Assembly (NCBI GenBank): GCA_023014365.1
Contig: JAEBUN010000003.1
Coordinates: 806,001 to 870,000, forward strand
Source: Lepiota brunneoincarnata
Lineage: Eukaryota > Basidiomycota > Agaricomycetes > Agaricales > Agaricaceae
Length of the DNA stretch: 64,000 bases
Reading direction: 5' to 3'
Shown here: positions 14,001 to 28,200 of the stretch, piece by piece
Layout: each line of letters begins with the position of its first letter
How positions within the stretch are numbered: the first letter of the stretch is position 1
Notes under the pieces: model-generated
Told to the model about the DNA's origin: nothing
Database searches by the model: none
What the model saw: the letters and a program-made list of their open reading frames with translations, nothing else
Made by a program: the position numbers and the translations under genes

Positions 14001-17000
14001 CCTTGTATGGGGCACAGAATACCAAAGTATGCCGTGTTTCGTCATATGCTATGAGAATATCTCGCCCAACCTTATCTTTCCGGATGTTGCGTTTAGCTCG
14101 GCGATGTTGAAGAGCGTTCCCAATGCTGAGTGTGGACTCCAGATAAATTGCGAAATGTTCACGTTGGTCGTCAACAACCAGGAGAATCCGGTCATGTGCG
14201 AGTAATTGTGCATGCCTATTATCAGATTAGAGACACGGCAGCCCAAACACTAACTCAGTAAACGTACAAGATGCGGTGATCTGGAGGGGTCGAAAATGAG
14301 GCAGAATCCTTCTGGTTAACAGAGGGAGTAGGTATAAAGGAGGGATTGAGCTGGAGATTATGGCGGTGGTCGCTCGGGATCTCGAGCTTGTTGATCCTAT
14401 ACTCCAGAACAGATTCGATATTACGTTGACGCTGTGCCACTATTTCAAAAGTTCCTGCGATCGCGATCTGGTGAGTAACCGATAAAACACTCCAAGAAGC
14501 TATGTACTTGGTCGATAGTAGTATCCTGACTGGACAACTATGAATTGGTCCAGCACGGCCACCAAGCGACTAAAAAGAATGAGTGCACTGAGAATGTCAA
14601 AGTGCATGCTGAACTTACGAGGCGTCTACTTCTACTGAGTTGATTTCTTGGACGAACAGGTCCCGGGACCGCTCCTGATCCAGGGTTTTCTGGGCGCTTA
14701 TACGATCTTCTACTCGTGACCTAGCCATTCCATGTCGCTTGCCACGAGCCAGAGGTACGAGAGCACTAAACGCATGCATTATCGCCCTTGAAAGTTGAGC
14801 GTAAGCTAGATCTGTGGCCTTTCGCGTAGCGGTTTCAACCAGAGGTTCTTCATCCACATATTTTTGGATGCGAGATAGGAAATCTATATCTGGCAGTCGG
14901 TCGCAATAATCCTTCACTTCCACTTTGAGGTGAGTCTCGTCACTACTAGAGTTGCTCGACTGGAAGAGACGAGGCCAGCCGAACTTGAAACCGGACCCTT
15001 TCCCCGAACCGACCTTGTCCGAAGGGCCTCCATCGATGATACTGCGAACTAATTTATCGTTGTGTTGCTGGCGGTAGTTCTGGTAGACGACATGAACGCA
15101 GGCTATTCGTCTCTTCTGCTCCTGAAATTCAGGGGAGCCGAATCTGTTCATCTTCTGTTCGAGTTCGGAAATAGCTTTGTGGTGCACGAGACTTTGACCC
15201 CGACAGTCACCAAGGAAGATAAAGAATTTCTCTGCAGGGGTGTATAAACAGCCCGTCGAAACTAACTTCAAGCGCATGTATCTCACCTTTAAGCTGAGGC
15301 AATTCGTCGTGTGGGATCAAAGTCGCCAAGGATAAACGTGCTAAATCAAGGGTGCTATCCAGCCTCAGTAAGACAATGGGTGGAACTTCGAACACATACA
15401 CACTCACGGACACCGTTCGACAACTACAGAGATGAGATACGCAAACAGCTCTTTCTCAAGATTTGTGTCATCATTTGGCTGATTTTTGGCGAGTTCGTCC
15501 GTCAGCTCCTTATGCAACTTCTCCATGTTTTTGGATATGAGTTTGTTTCGTTCTTTCCAGGCATCACAGATCCTTCCATGAGTGTATTGCAGGCCGTTCA
15601 CTATCAGCTGCTCAACAGCCTCATCCGTGAGATCACAGTTGATCTGTAAATTAGTGTCCTTTCTGCAATCGAGATGGTCAGGGAAGGTCCTGGATCAGAC
15701 GGGACGCTCTTACAGAAAACTTTGCAGCTGTACGCCATTGAGAGAGGCCCGCATCGTGTTTTGTTCGATGCGGGGTGGCGACAGGTCAGCCGAGAGGAAT
15801 CCCTGCGTCACTTCACCGGCCAACAATCTCGGACGCACTTGAGCAGGAGATTCGTTGTCATCGTGTTCAGATATTTGCATGAGTTTCGATTGAACCTTTC
15901 AGCCAATGATAATGATCAGAATATGCAGAGTCAAGCCAAATATCGCGTACCTGAAATCCCTGACGCGAGATGACACTCTCCTCTTGCTCATTGGTCTTCG
16001 TGATTTCGAAAGTGTATAAACGATCGTCATCATCTGCATCCTCTAGTCCGCCCTCCTCTTCCTCCTCCTCTTCTTCCTCGTGGTCCCAGACAAATGCCTG
16101 GCTCTGCTCACGAGACATCAAACAGAGAACTTGTTCAGATATCTTTGTAAGGTATCTGAAATCATGTAAGCTGCCATCCATGATTATGGCTGCCAAGATG
16201 CCTACCGCATAAAAGTTACTCTATTCCTCCGAGGACCCGATGACGCACCATCCACCCATGTCGTGTCCTCGGGCCAATAGACTGCATACATGATATCGGA
16301 TGAGGACTTGGCGGGCCTAGCAATGTATATCCCGGACCGTAACGTTGGTCCGGAGTAATTGTCGCGTGAATGTTGAAGTAGTTGGGCCCTACAACCAATG
16401 GTAAGCGGCACATAGTACAAAGAAACAACTCCGACCCACATAGGGTGGTCGATTAGTTCCAAAGAGGAAAGCAGCCTGATGATCTCGCCTCGATCACCAT
16501 AGATGCCCACAGGACGCACAGAAAGGGTATCCAGAACTTTGAAATCCACTTTAGTTAGTGCAACATATGCGCCAGGGTATAGATCATTGATGAGCCGTTT
16601 GAGGCCGTCTTGAGCAATGATGACCTTGTCAACTGAGTAATGTTAATACGTTCAGTTCGGCCACACATGCGTCTGCCTTACCTAGGCCGCCACTTCCTTG
16701 TTCGCTGATCAGGTCTAGGACTCGGTAGAGTCTTGGGATCCTCGCAGCAAGGTCAAGTTCCGCCTTGCTAGGCTCCGGAGCCTTTGCAGGCGGAGGTGGC
16801 TGCGGAAACCCTGGCTTCAAGCGTTGTTCATGGTCTTGCGGTAATACGTCCTTGGAACGATCGGGTTGCGACTTGCCGAAGCTTGTCTTGGTGGTCTGTA
16901 CGATCACATCCATGATACAGCATAAACGTAAGTCGACAATAATCTGGCGAGGGCGCCAAGAGCTCACAGCTGGGTCATTGCTGTCTCGAACACGAATGTT

Positions 17001-17149
17001 CGGATTGATATCTGCAAGACAAATGAAACCTGCGCTTGCGTAGTCCGGGGGTCTAACATACTGGTTGACTGAGAGTGACTGAAAACGTCCCGAGGTGTAT
17101 AAGCGGTCATCCTGGGTGACTTGCTTAGAGATTGGAGGGAACTAGCCAT
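8023..17149 (-). CDS. Giant GTPase / Cys-rich / VWA protein, tandem copy A
   Basis: A gene of many small exons, encoding by my estimate 2,300-2,500 residues. From the N-terminus: a conserved start (MTAYTPRDVFSHSQS, 17110; an upstream ATG at 17149 is in frame); an uncharacterised region with IPRLYRVLDLISEQGSGGLG and an acidic run; a helical region (about 15.7-14.6 kb); a beta-propeller-like stretch (about 14.2-13.4 kb, including MSSPDGACTLFVF and LCAYHWDTFG); a GTPase domain with P-loop GEQSVGKS (12686-12709), RTTEGVWMS, LDFEG and a KD pair in IIIKDV, a pattern like guanylate-binding proteins and atlastins; a long Cys/His-rich region (11.3-9.6 kb, for example CGTDHQCPHPC, HLCGEPC, CDNRMCPMTCELCKRLC); and a VWA domain with DRSGS, GGTNY and LSDGE, a complete MIDAS metal site. 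No signal peptide is evident. The family appears widely in Agaricomycetes without known function. Intact as far as I could follow; exon borders are approximate. Confidence 0.82.
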
Positions 17150-17441
17150 GATGCTTATGTATATTCGAGTCTGGTTTGCGAGGGCGCTCGATGTTGTCAA
17201 CAACCGTAACCCAGTTAGGGATCGCGGCACAGGGGAGACACAGATAAAAACGTGGATTGATAAAGGACGCTGCACTGATTTGGCCTAGGAATACTTTACT
17301 GCTAGCCGATGAATCCTGATTGGTAGGCTGGGAGTCTACCGCAGCAAAGAACCAGTAAAACGTGTTGAGTGTGCTACACATTGACTCCTCGGAGCTTGCG
17401 ATAACAGAAGATCGAGCAGATGAGTTTATGCCTCGTTGTGC

Positions 17442-18192
17442 TTATCGCGACATCGATGCATAGCGCTGGACCAACAAAATGGCTATGTCGCAGAACAAGG
17501 CCATCCACTCAATCTCCAATTTCCGTTGCCTAACTGGGCGGGCCCCGTTGTGTATGGTATCAAATACATTTAGCTCCAGCGGGTAGGGAGAGACCGGCAT
17601 CATTTCAAGAAGACGTATGATATATAGAGAGGCGCCTGGGGAAATGTGCGATGGCCAACAGGGGATACAAGCCAGGATGGTGAGATCAACTGCACGATGA
17701 GATGACAGCGTTGAGCCGGGGTCCTTACGGCCTCGGTCGTAGACAAAGTATTCAAGCCGAAGAAAGTTTGAATCGGCCCATTGAATTCTCCTCGCATAGC
17801 ATTCGAGCCCGTAAGGGGAGAGGGTACGAACTGCGACCGATGGTTTCGTTGAGGCAGTAGGTGCGGCCCTCAGTAAAAAAATGACATTTTGTCTGATACA
17901 AGTCTCGAGTATCCTGTTCGGCACAAATAATACTGCCACGCGCTAGCATGCAAACGACTTGGAGGGTGGTGGCTACGACACAAGTGATTATTTGGTCATG
18001 TATGGCCACCCACTCCCTATCAGCTCGAGCGGCTTCAATGTCATGGTTCAACGAGAACACGGTTAAGACAGAGTGAGATGCTAAACGCTTGTCAGAGTGT
18101 GCTATGTTACCCGTCACGGAGGGACCAACCTGGCGTTGTCGCCCGTAGTGGGTCGTTTTCAAAAAATTCAGGCTAGACAGCAGAGACCCCAT
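17442..18192 (-). CDS. Possible hypothetical gene between the tandem copies
   Basis: Two overlapping open frames on the minus strand (18192-17752 and 17939-17442) could be joined by one intron near 17.9 kb. The first contains a hydrophobic stretch (IITCVVATTLQVVCMLA); the second contains ILACIPCWP and ALFCDIAILLVQRY, so the product might touch a membrane. I do not recognise a family. No matching sequence is present upstream of copy B, so this segment was not part of the duplicated unit or was lost from it. It might be non-coding; the call rests only on open frame length and plausible splice sites. Confidence 0.3.
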
Positions 18193-19266
18193 AGCCTGGA
18201 AATAGGCTGACAGTCTGGTTCTTACTCTACAAACTGCCGATCAACTTGCTCGCACCTCGTTGCGACCTCATTGCCGATGAATTCACGAATGGCTGCGGCT
18301 CAGCAACGGAGGCATCTTAAAGCACAAAGGAACAAGCCAAGGATACAACATACAGCCGCTGTGATCGAGCCTTGGCGTTATGGTGCCAAAAGATAGAATC
18401 ATCGGCAAGGTCGCCGTTGGATTTGGTCCAGATATGCTTGTAAGAATGAAACTTGATTGACGCCAATGTGGCCGATCAGGTGTGCACCATGGTCATAGGC
18501 ATGGCTCGGTGGGAGTTGAGCCAGGAGCGCTGGGTATGACATACCGCAGCATGGCTTCCTCTCGTTCTTGCTACTGACATAGTATTGAAGAACGGTTAGC
18601 GATGGTAACAATGAATATGAGAAAATGCGAGCGCGGTCGACGGGGCGATCGCCTGGGCTTCGACCCGTCACGAGAAGCAGACTGCAGTGAACAGGAGAAG
18701 AGAAATGGATTCTGAGACAGAGACGATCGGGGACTATGGACAAAAGGTGAAGGTACGAGAGTGTGAAGAGCGGGGGGCATCTACTACTGTAGCGAGGTGC
18801 TCGAACACTGGATTTTATGTTAATAATTATCTATGAGATTTAGGATCTGTTGCGGAGAACAAAAGGGTGCCTATGGAAGACAATGAGGAAATGGAAAAGA
18901 GACTATGCTAGCTATTTTGCCACCGGGAGGCATTAAGCACAATGCCTCGGGATCATGTAAGGAGCGTCGGCATGTTGGGAGTGGGTTGCACAATGGTGAG
19001 GGAGCGCGTAGTCGCAGTCCCTCCCTCACGGTATTTCACTTCAAAAAATAATCGCAATAATAGGTTAAGAAAGGTGCAGCCGCTATCAGGTCCGGGGCAC
19101 TGGGAGACTTTCGAAAGTGCCCAAACATCTGATCATGTATCATAGGTATAGTGTTAAGCAGACAGCAGTGGATGATAGGCCGTGGGGTGTGGGTATGATA
19201 ACGCAGGAAAGCTAGGGACAAGCCAACTCGGTGGTGCACCATGCTGAACGGAACAGGAGATGAAAT
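18193..19266. other. Spacer between tandem copies, no convincing gene
   Basis: This 1.07 kb lies downstream of copy B. A minus-strand open frame at 18399-18743 is rich in Ser, Pro and Arg and resembles nothing I know. The rest shows no feature I can support. Confidence 0.35.
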
Positions 19267-22200
19267 TCAAACCATGAGAGCACCCCTCGTCTTCCTGAGG
19301 GATTCTGCAATACCAAGGAATGTCTCTGCAAGTCGGACCTGTCACCAAACAATATCAGCATCACCTGCCAATTGTCACGCCTGCGGAAAAACATACAGAG
19401 TCCAGAACCTCAGCATAAGACGATTCAACGTGAGCAGCGGCTGGGCGTAGAGGGTCCCTCGGAGCAGTGGCCCCCACTTCTCTGGCTAATTGAGCCATGC
19501 GCCGAAGCGTTTCGTTACGAGGCCCGAAGGAAACAGCATGGAAGGACAGAGGTTTTCTACGTAGGCAACAGATTGAGGAGAAGAAGAAACCTTCAAGCGG
19601 GAAGCAGATGCTTACCCGAGAGAGACAGCTGCCCGGCAAAGGGTGCGCATCGTTTCATCACGAATGTTACACTCACCGTCAGAGAGGAAAATGACGACGG
19701 GCGACCTTGTTCCAGACATTGCGTCAGGTCAATACCGTAGCAGAGTAGCGACTCCGTATATATACCTTTCGGTGCTCCAATGCCTCCTCATGACACCTTC
19801 AACCTCTCTGATCGCTGCCTCATAATTAGTTCCACCGTTGGCCGCGTATTGTAACATGGTTCGAAGCAAGTTCTCAGGCGTCCGCTGGAAGTCATTTTCA
19901 AAGCACCGGGTAACACTGCTCTCGAAAAGGAGGACACTATACGAGTCTCGCCTAGCAGGTGCTGCCTGGTTATTTGAACCAGAGGCCGACAAAGCGACCT
20001 GTCTCGAGTGCCAGAACCCATGCAAGGACAGGTATGCAGCTCCGAGTCGGTTATTATGACGAGGTAAAATCAAAGGAGTCACAGGAGTAGACGGTAAACG
20101 CGTGGGTGTATTCGAGGACATGGAACTCGATCTTCGGAGGGGCTGATCAGACAATGGTCAGGTGCAGGGCGCGAATGGGGGTACCTGTCGATCACAAAAA
20201 TACTGGGGCGCACACATCTTGAGCTCATTCTCTGAGTCGAGACACGAGACTTACATATGGAAGGCCTGCTGCAGTACCACCGGATTCTTGCACGAAAACA
20301 GGTGTCCGTCGTTTGACACATAGCTAGACGCCGGGAATCACCTCTCAACACTCTCAAAGCCGGGAAAATTACAACATACCCTAAGCCAGCAACCCGGCCG
20401 CCATCACGAGGAGGATGGAATATCGGCAACGTGCAATACGACGGTTGTGCCGCTTGATTCGCGGTGGCCGCATGCTCCGGACCTGGAATGGGATAGCTTA
20501 AGCCACGCAATATCAACCATTGCACTTTATCTGACCTGGACACATCGCATCACTGCAGAGGCCTTGATCAGGCGTTATCAATAGGGTTAATCTTACACTC
20601 ACCATTTAGCAAAATTCGCCTGGTCATCCCGTGAGTAGGGGTCTTGCAATAATGCAATCAGCCGGTCAAGAATGGGTAGCACCTGGAGAAGTATACCTCT
20701 GAAACCTAACCAACGATGAGTTCGCGGGTCACTTTACGGATCAGAGCCACATACCTGATCGTCTCCAATGCAACGCATGAGATATCCAGTCCTTTGGCTG
20801 GTCTGGGTTGGGTGCGAGACGAGCAGTTATGTGTTGATGGTCAGGACCAGCACAGCCTTGGCTTTGATCTGCTCGACAGTAATCGAGGTGTGCGTGTCGA
20901 CCCATACTTTGGCAAACGAGATTGCACATCATCGGAGCGCCGTCGTCGTTGGCAGAGAAGCGCCGACCATTGAGTTCCATGGCAGTCCCGTCTGGGCCGT
21001 CTATGGTCCATCGAGTTCTGGACATGGAGCCATGGCTTGTTTCGTGCTCTTGTTGAGTGTGTCCTGGTTGGCATCATTGGCAATCGGATATTTCAGTGTG
21101 CAAAGTAAGAAATTCCTGACCTCGAGGTAGGGTGCAAAAGTATCCACAGTCGCGACACCTAATGAAATAGGTATTGAACAAAGGCACTTGTCGAATTCAC
21201 GCGAACCGTTAGCCGCACCTTGTTGCACAGAAATGGAAGGGCGAGGGATCCAAGCTGTGAATATGTTGACCATCATGTTCGCGTCCTCCTGCCGGTATCA
21301 GCTTGACGCATTGTAAGCGTTTCGATACTTCCTCCTTTCAGCTGGACAGCACAGTGAAGAATGGACACAACCCACCTTGGGTGTACTGCGGGGTAAAAAA
21401 AAAATTAGTACTTAGTTTTCCAATCTAGAGATTTTGAGCCTACCTTAGTATATTGGAACGTTTCGTGGCGTCCGGTGAACGTCGCCTCTATGGAGTGTGG
21501 CTTTGTATCAATCTCACAAATCCCAGCACTACAAAGCGCCTGACAACGATGGGACTCCCTAAGACTTGGATCAGCTTCGTGACATGAGGAGACCAGAGGC
21601 GAGCTACCCGCAAAGGTGAGTCGCCGAGTCGCTTAGAGCGTGTAGATGATCGTCGCTAGCACATAGCCGCTTGCATAGCTCGCAGGTCATGGGACACATA
21701 CGGTTGTCACAGATATGTTTGTCGTGATTCTCGTCGCTAAATATTATGTTGAGCACACCCAATCGCAGGTGCACGGAATTCAAGAACATGCCTTGCATAA
21801 CTGCAGGTCCCGGGACAGGCATATTTGATGATCTCGTTGGGCAAAATGATTTGGAGCTCGCATGGCTAAGACCATCGTCAGTACCGAGTTGTCTTTGTGA
21901 GTATATACCCACTTTTCCGCAGGCATGCTTGCGGGCGGAACAGAAATGCTCCCCTTCGTGCCCGGCCATCTTGACATCCAATAAGCACTGCTTGTATAAC
22001 CGTAGAGGTGTAGTCGCTGACCTGAGTACACTCGCCTTGGCAGCCCTTCTTGTCCTCGTAAGCACATGGCTCACCACACAGGTGATCCTCGACAACGCAT
22101 CTGCATTTCCGAGCTCAGCATCGGAACATCAATCCAAATGAAAATGTATACATATGCGGACCATCGTGTCCAGCACTAAAACCAGCCAATGTAAATCAGC

Positions 22201-25200
22201 CACTGAGATCATATGCGACACCGGACGACTCACAGAGAATGACAGGCTTTGGATTCGTCAGGGTGGTCATCAGCAAAGTCACAAGGATGAGGACATTGGT
22301 GATCTGTACCACAGTCGTGGGGTCGTTGCGTAGGATCATGCCTCCGGGAAAGAGTGCAGGTGAGGTTGCAATCAGAGCAGGTCATCTTGCAGAGCTCGAT
22401 ATTGGCCTGAAGGTCTACGGCTGCGTTCGCCATCTCACGTTGCAACATCTCAACATTAGCGCCTGCGGCTTTGAAACGTTGTAAGTTCACGGCGATCCAT
22501 GTTTCGACATGAGTGATCCGAAGTTTGGCCACGTTGGCAAGGTAGGCCCCCAGATCAGTAGACCAGCTTGCTTCGTCCATTCCATGTCTTTCTCCGTGTC
22601 TATCCCAGGCCTTCTGTATCTCTGTGAGTGCGGCTTCTCGGTCGTTCTCCTGTGAGTTGAATGACGAAAAAAGTCTGAATGGGGTGTCAGGACAGTCGAT
22701 AATAGTGTCGTTGTCGAAGTTCTACCAGTGAAGAAAAGGACAATTTAACGGCCATCTGAGGCAATGAATGGCCACATACCTTGAGTGGTTCTTTATCTGG
22801 ATGAATCTCAGCCATCCCGTACTCCAGCGCGATAGGGAGAATGCTCAATAATGATTGAGCACGATGTGCCGCTAGCGTGTCTGTATTGCTTTCAGTAAGA
22901 TGTACCAGAACATTATCTTGAACGCACGAGACATGGCTCCCCAATCATTAGCCTGTCGCGATGAATAAGACGAAGTTATAGCCGCATTGACGAAAATCGC
23001 ATATTTGCCTTTAGTTTAGCCATCAATATCTTCAGGGTGTGCAAGAATTCTCCTGCAGAGGAATGGGTTATCTTCTGTGAATCAAGTCCACGTTTGAGAA
23101 CGGAGAACAGCGTGTAAAATTGACTGGACTCGATGACGGGCCAAGGTATGATGTTGAGTCGGCCTGCATGAAGCCGAGAAATGAAGTTGGCTCCCTGTTC
23201 TTCTCGCACGATTTTCTAAAGAAGGTGAGAATTCCATCAAGGGGTAATAATAAGACCTGCCTGGAACTTTGTCGAGAACCTACATTTGGCTCAGCATTTG
23301 AAAACCGACTCAATCAAGGGTCACGCACTCTCGAACTATTTCATGCTTATCTGACTCAACAACATCCTGACAAAAGTTGTGGATAAAATCAAAACAAGTG
23401 GTAACGGAGGTTTCACCTTGATTATAATAACCAGAGTAGATTGAAAAAGTGATGGATTGGCTGCGGGGTCCAGAATGACGGAAGATGATTGAAACGATTG
23501 AAATAGATCGGTGATATCGCGAGACAGAGCAAAGTTATTTCGGAAGAGCACCTGCAGGCACAAGAACCGTCATAAACCCGGAGTTATACCAAGGCACAAA
23601 CTCATGATGCTTACAAGGTTGGATATAGCAGTGTTGAACAAAACAAGTAGTGCATCCTCTTGGGGTGAGCGCTCGATGCTATGCACACCTAAAGCGCAGT
23701 TCACAAGTGGGATAGGATGGGATTAATAAGTACAGACCTTCGAAATCAAGAGCAACCAACAACGTATCATCCGTTGGAGTAATGGACATCCAAACACCCT
23801 CTAAGGCACAAGTTCAGTTTAAATACTGGTGAAAATGAATGGACCTACCAGTTGTTCTCATGGCACTGCCGGCAAACGATGTGTCCATTAAATGATTCAG
23901 AGCAAAGCTCTTCCCGACGGATTGTTCACCTGATATGGTTGGAGAACACCTCAAAGCATGGAGATTCAGACTTACCCATTGACGATACTACCTTGATAGG
24001 CTGTAAAAAACAACAAACTCAGAACATTCTTCAAATGCTACAAAAAAGTCAGACCTACCTTGTCCGCCATGTATGAGTGCAAGATGGACTCATACCACCC
24101 GAACGAGAGCTTGTCAACAATCTCCCCAACTTCGGCACCAAGTAGAGATTTCTCAAACTCCGCAGACGTGACACCATCTTTCAGTGGTATGAAACGATTT
24201 TCGCGAGCAACTGCGATGTGAATAGGAAGAAGGCAGATAAGATCAGCCAACCATTGGCCAACACAGAACTGGGAAAAAGGTCCCAGTCCGGCGTCCCTGA
24301 GATCTCGCATCATATTGTCATAGGTTTTGACATCAACGGTTATTGCCCTGAGTTGGCCCTCGGTGAGTTTTTTGGTTCGGTCCTCGAATCTTCTGACCAT
24401 GTCCATGAAGTACGATGTATATTTGTTGTGAACCAAGTCAGAAATGAATAGGATCCTCCTCGGCTGCCGAGTGGTAGATGAGGTAAGGGCTTGCCGAGAA
24501 ACAGCGGCCACGACGGGAAATCGAGTCCAGACATCCGCAAAGCAGTCGATCAAGCAATTATTTATGTAGTGTCCATCCCTAGCCGTCTCGGCAGACACCC
24601 TCATTCCTTTTTCTTTAAACATGAATTCGGAAGACTTCTTTGTGATATCTAGGGCGATGGATTGACAGTGGCCGGTCTTTTCGTCTGTCATCACAAGGTG
24701 TATGCTCTGTCTGTTGATGAAAGATGTTATCACTAGATTACCACTATTCTCAGGCACTGGTATCGTGGTTCCTTCAGTCGCCCCGAATGTATCCCAGTGG
24801 TAGGCTCTGAGGAACCTTTGAGCGTCCTGTTGAAATATAAGTAACGCACAGGCCCCATCCGGAGAGGACATTGCGAAGATAGGGGATCCAGGCAATGACA
24901 CCGACGCAGGTCTACCCGAATAATAAATCAGAATGAATCATCTGTAATCATCCATACGTACCGGAAATGTTGACTGACGAGAGAGTAGATGCGGGCTTGC
25001 GCCATCGAATCTATAAGGAGGACTTCCTCACTCCCACTAACAAAAGATATGTGGCTGATGGAAATTTCGTTGTTGTACCATGCGGCGAGTTCGAAAGGGT
25101 TCGCCCAACTTTGCAAAGACTCAAGAGACTCGTCGAACATGAAGACATAAAGGATAAGCTAAGGCATGATAATGAAATCCAGTTCTTCTGATCTCAACAG

Positions 25201-28200
25201 AATGAGAGGCAGTCACCTTTTGTGAGGCACAGAATATCAAAATACGCCGGGTCTCATCGTAAGTAATCAGAATATCCCCAACCTTGTCCTTTCGGATACT
25301 GCGTTTGGCTCGGCGATGTTGAATAGCATTCCCGATGCTCAGCGTGGGCTCCAGATATATTGTAAAATTTTCATGTTGATCATCCACGACTAGGAGAATC
25401 CGGTTGTTTGCCAGTAATTGCGCGTGCCTAACGTCAGGTTAGAAGAGATCAAAGACTGGTCTGGTGAGCGTACAAGAGGCGGTGATTGGGTGGAGTTGAA
25501 AAGGAGGCAGAATCCTTCGGATTAATAGAAGGAGTAGGTATGAAGGACGAATTGAGCTGAAGACTGTGGCAATGATCGCTCGGGATCTCAAGTCTGTGGA
25601 TACTGTACTCCAAAACGGATTTTATGCGGCGTTTGAGTTGCGCAGATATTTTGTATATATCTGTGATGCGATCAGTGACGAGAAGAGGCTAAATTCATGC
25701 GATGTTTACTTGACGGACACGTTGTCTGGACCGTAAGCTGGTCCAACACAACTGTTGACTGCCTAAAATAGAATGAGTTTACTCTTGGATTCAAAGCAGG
25801 TTTTGACCTTACGAAGGAACTTCCTCTGCCGAGTTGATCTCCCGGACCAACAAATCTCGGGATCGCGTCCGGGCGTCATCCTTCCGAAAGCTGAGATACG
25901 TTTCTACTCGACCCCTAGCCAGTCCTTGTCGCTTGATGCGAACATTTTGTATGAGGGAGTTGAAGGTGCGCGTTATCGCTTTTGAAAGATGAGTATAAGC
26001 CAAGTCAGTAGCTTTCTGTGTGACAGGCTCCACCAGAGGTTCTTCATCCGAGTATTTGTGAATGTCAGCCAAGAACTCCGGATCCGTTAATTTGTTGCAA
26101 TAGTCCGTCACTTCTGAACTGAGGTCAGTGCCATCTTCACTCGAGGCGCTCCAAAACGAGGAAATAAAGCCGAGAAGACCAGACCCCTTCGCAGAGCCAA
26201 CCTTGTCTGGTGCGCCTTCATTGATGATGCTGAAAACCAATTTCTCGTCATAATGCTGGGGGTGGTCCCGAGAGACAATATGGACACAGGCAATTCGCCT
26301 CTTCTGCTCCTGAAATTCTGGACTGAATTTGTCTAACTTCCCCTGGAGTTCCTTGAGGGCCCTGGATATCGGAATGGAATTTTCCTGACAACTATCAAGA
26401 AAAATAGAGAAATCCCCTATAGAGCACCAAGGTCAGTCAACGAGAGCACACCTCGGGCTCAGAGTAGTTTACCTTTGAGCCGGTACAGTTCATCAGGTGA
26501 TATCGGGGTCGAGAGTTTCTCGCACAGAAGTTTTGGGTTCAGCCTCCTGCTCAGTTCATTGAATTAGGAGAGGGGATAATAATAACCGAAACACACTTAC
26601 GGACACTGTTCTAGGACTATGCAGACGAGGTGTGCAGATAGCTCTTTACTGAGAACTACATCATCATCTGGTTGACTTTTGGTAAGGGCATCCATTCGTT
26701 CTTTCCGCAATTTCTCCATGTCCTTGGAAATAATTTTGCCTCGCTCTTGCCAGGCCTCACAAATACCTCTGTACGCGTGCCGTAGGCCATTGTCGATCAA
26801 GCCCGAGACTGCCCCATCTGTGAGATCACAGTTGATCTTTATGTTCTTGCCCCTCCTGTTCGAGTGCTCAGCAAAGTTCGTGGCCTGGGTAGGAGGCTCT
26901 TACAAGATTTGTAATAACTGCATATTGTTCAAGGAAGCATTGGTATCGTCTCGGTCGACGTAGGGTGGTAGTAACTTGGCCGAGAGGAACCCCTGTGTTA
27001 TTTCGCCGGCCAACAACCTCGGAGATGCGTGGGCGAGTGACTCCTCCTCACCGGTCTCAGGTGCCTGCAGGAGCCTTGATTGGATCTTCCAGTAGTTTAG
27101 ATGGTGCAGCGTACTGCAGGCAAAGACGGGTGCTGCATACCTGAAATCCTTGGCGTGCAACGACACTCTCCTCTTGCTCATTAGTCTTCGCGATCTCAAA
27201 AGTATACAAACGATCGTTGCCATCTTCCCCCAAACCGTGATGGTCCTCCTCCACCTCTTCATCATGATCCCAAACAAATGCTTGGCTCTGTTGGGAAGAC
27301 ATCAAGCAAAGGAGTTGATCGGATATCTTCGTAAGGTACCTGGGGGACGGTGAGCCACTGCAGAAAATGACACCAACCGAGACGCTTACCGCATGAAAGT
27401 CACTCTGTTCCTCCGAGGTCCGGATGGCGCACTATCCATCCATGTCGTGTCCTCGGGCCAATAAACTGCATACATGATATCTGAGGATGATTTAGGTGAC
27501 CGAACTATGTATATCCCGGACCGTAACACCGGCCCCGGATAATTATCGCGTGAATGCCGAAGTAGTTCGACCCTTCACCCGACAGTGAGTAATCGACAGT
27601 GAGAGGAAACAATTCGGACACACGTAGTCTGGTCAATCATTCCCAAAGAGGACAGAAACCTGGTTATTTCACCCCGGTCACCATAGATGCCCACAGAGCG
27701 TACAGAAAGAGCATCCAGGGCCCTGAAGTCCACTTTGGTTAGTGCGAGATAGGCATTAGGATACAGATCGTTCATAAGTCGTTTAAGACTATCTTGTGCA
27801 ATGATGATTTTGTCGACTGAAAACCGGTCAGTGCGTTCTACCTAATCAAATGGATAGCTTACCTAGGCCGCCACTGCCCTGCTCATTGATCAAGTCCAAA
27901 ACGCGATAAAGTCCCGGAATTTTCATGGCTATATCAGGGTTTTCCCCATCATCGATGGACTCCAAGATCTTTTGGGGCAGAGGTTGCTGGCCAGATACCA
28001 GTCCTGAGCGTTTGTCGTAATCCCTGGAGATGGGACCCTGATCAACTTGCGGAGCCCCGGCGGCTTCATTGGCTTTGTCTCGGTCGTGTTGCGAATTCGC
28101 GGAGCTCGCCACAGTCACCGAAGTGCGATCTTCGCCGTGCTGAATAGAAATGTGAATTAATAGTCTGGTGAGCACGCGTCAAATTTACAGCTGTGTCAGT

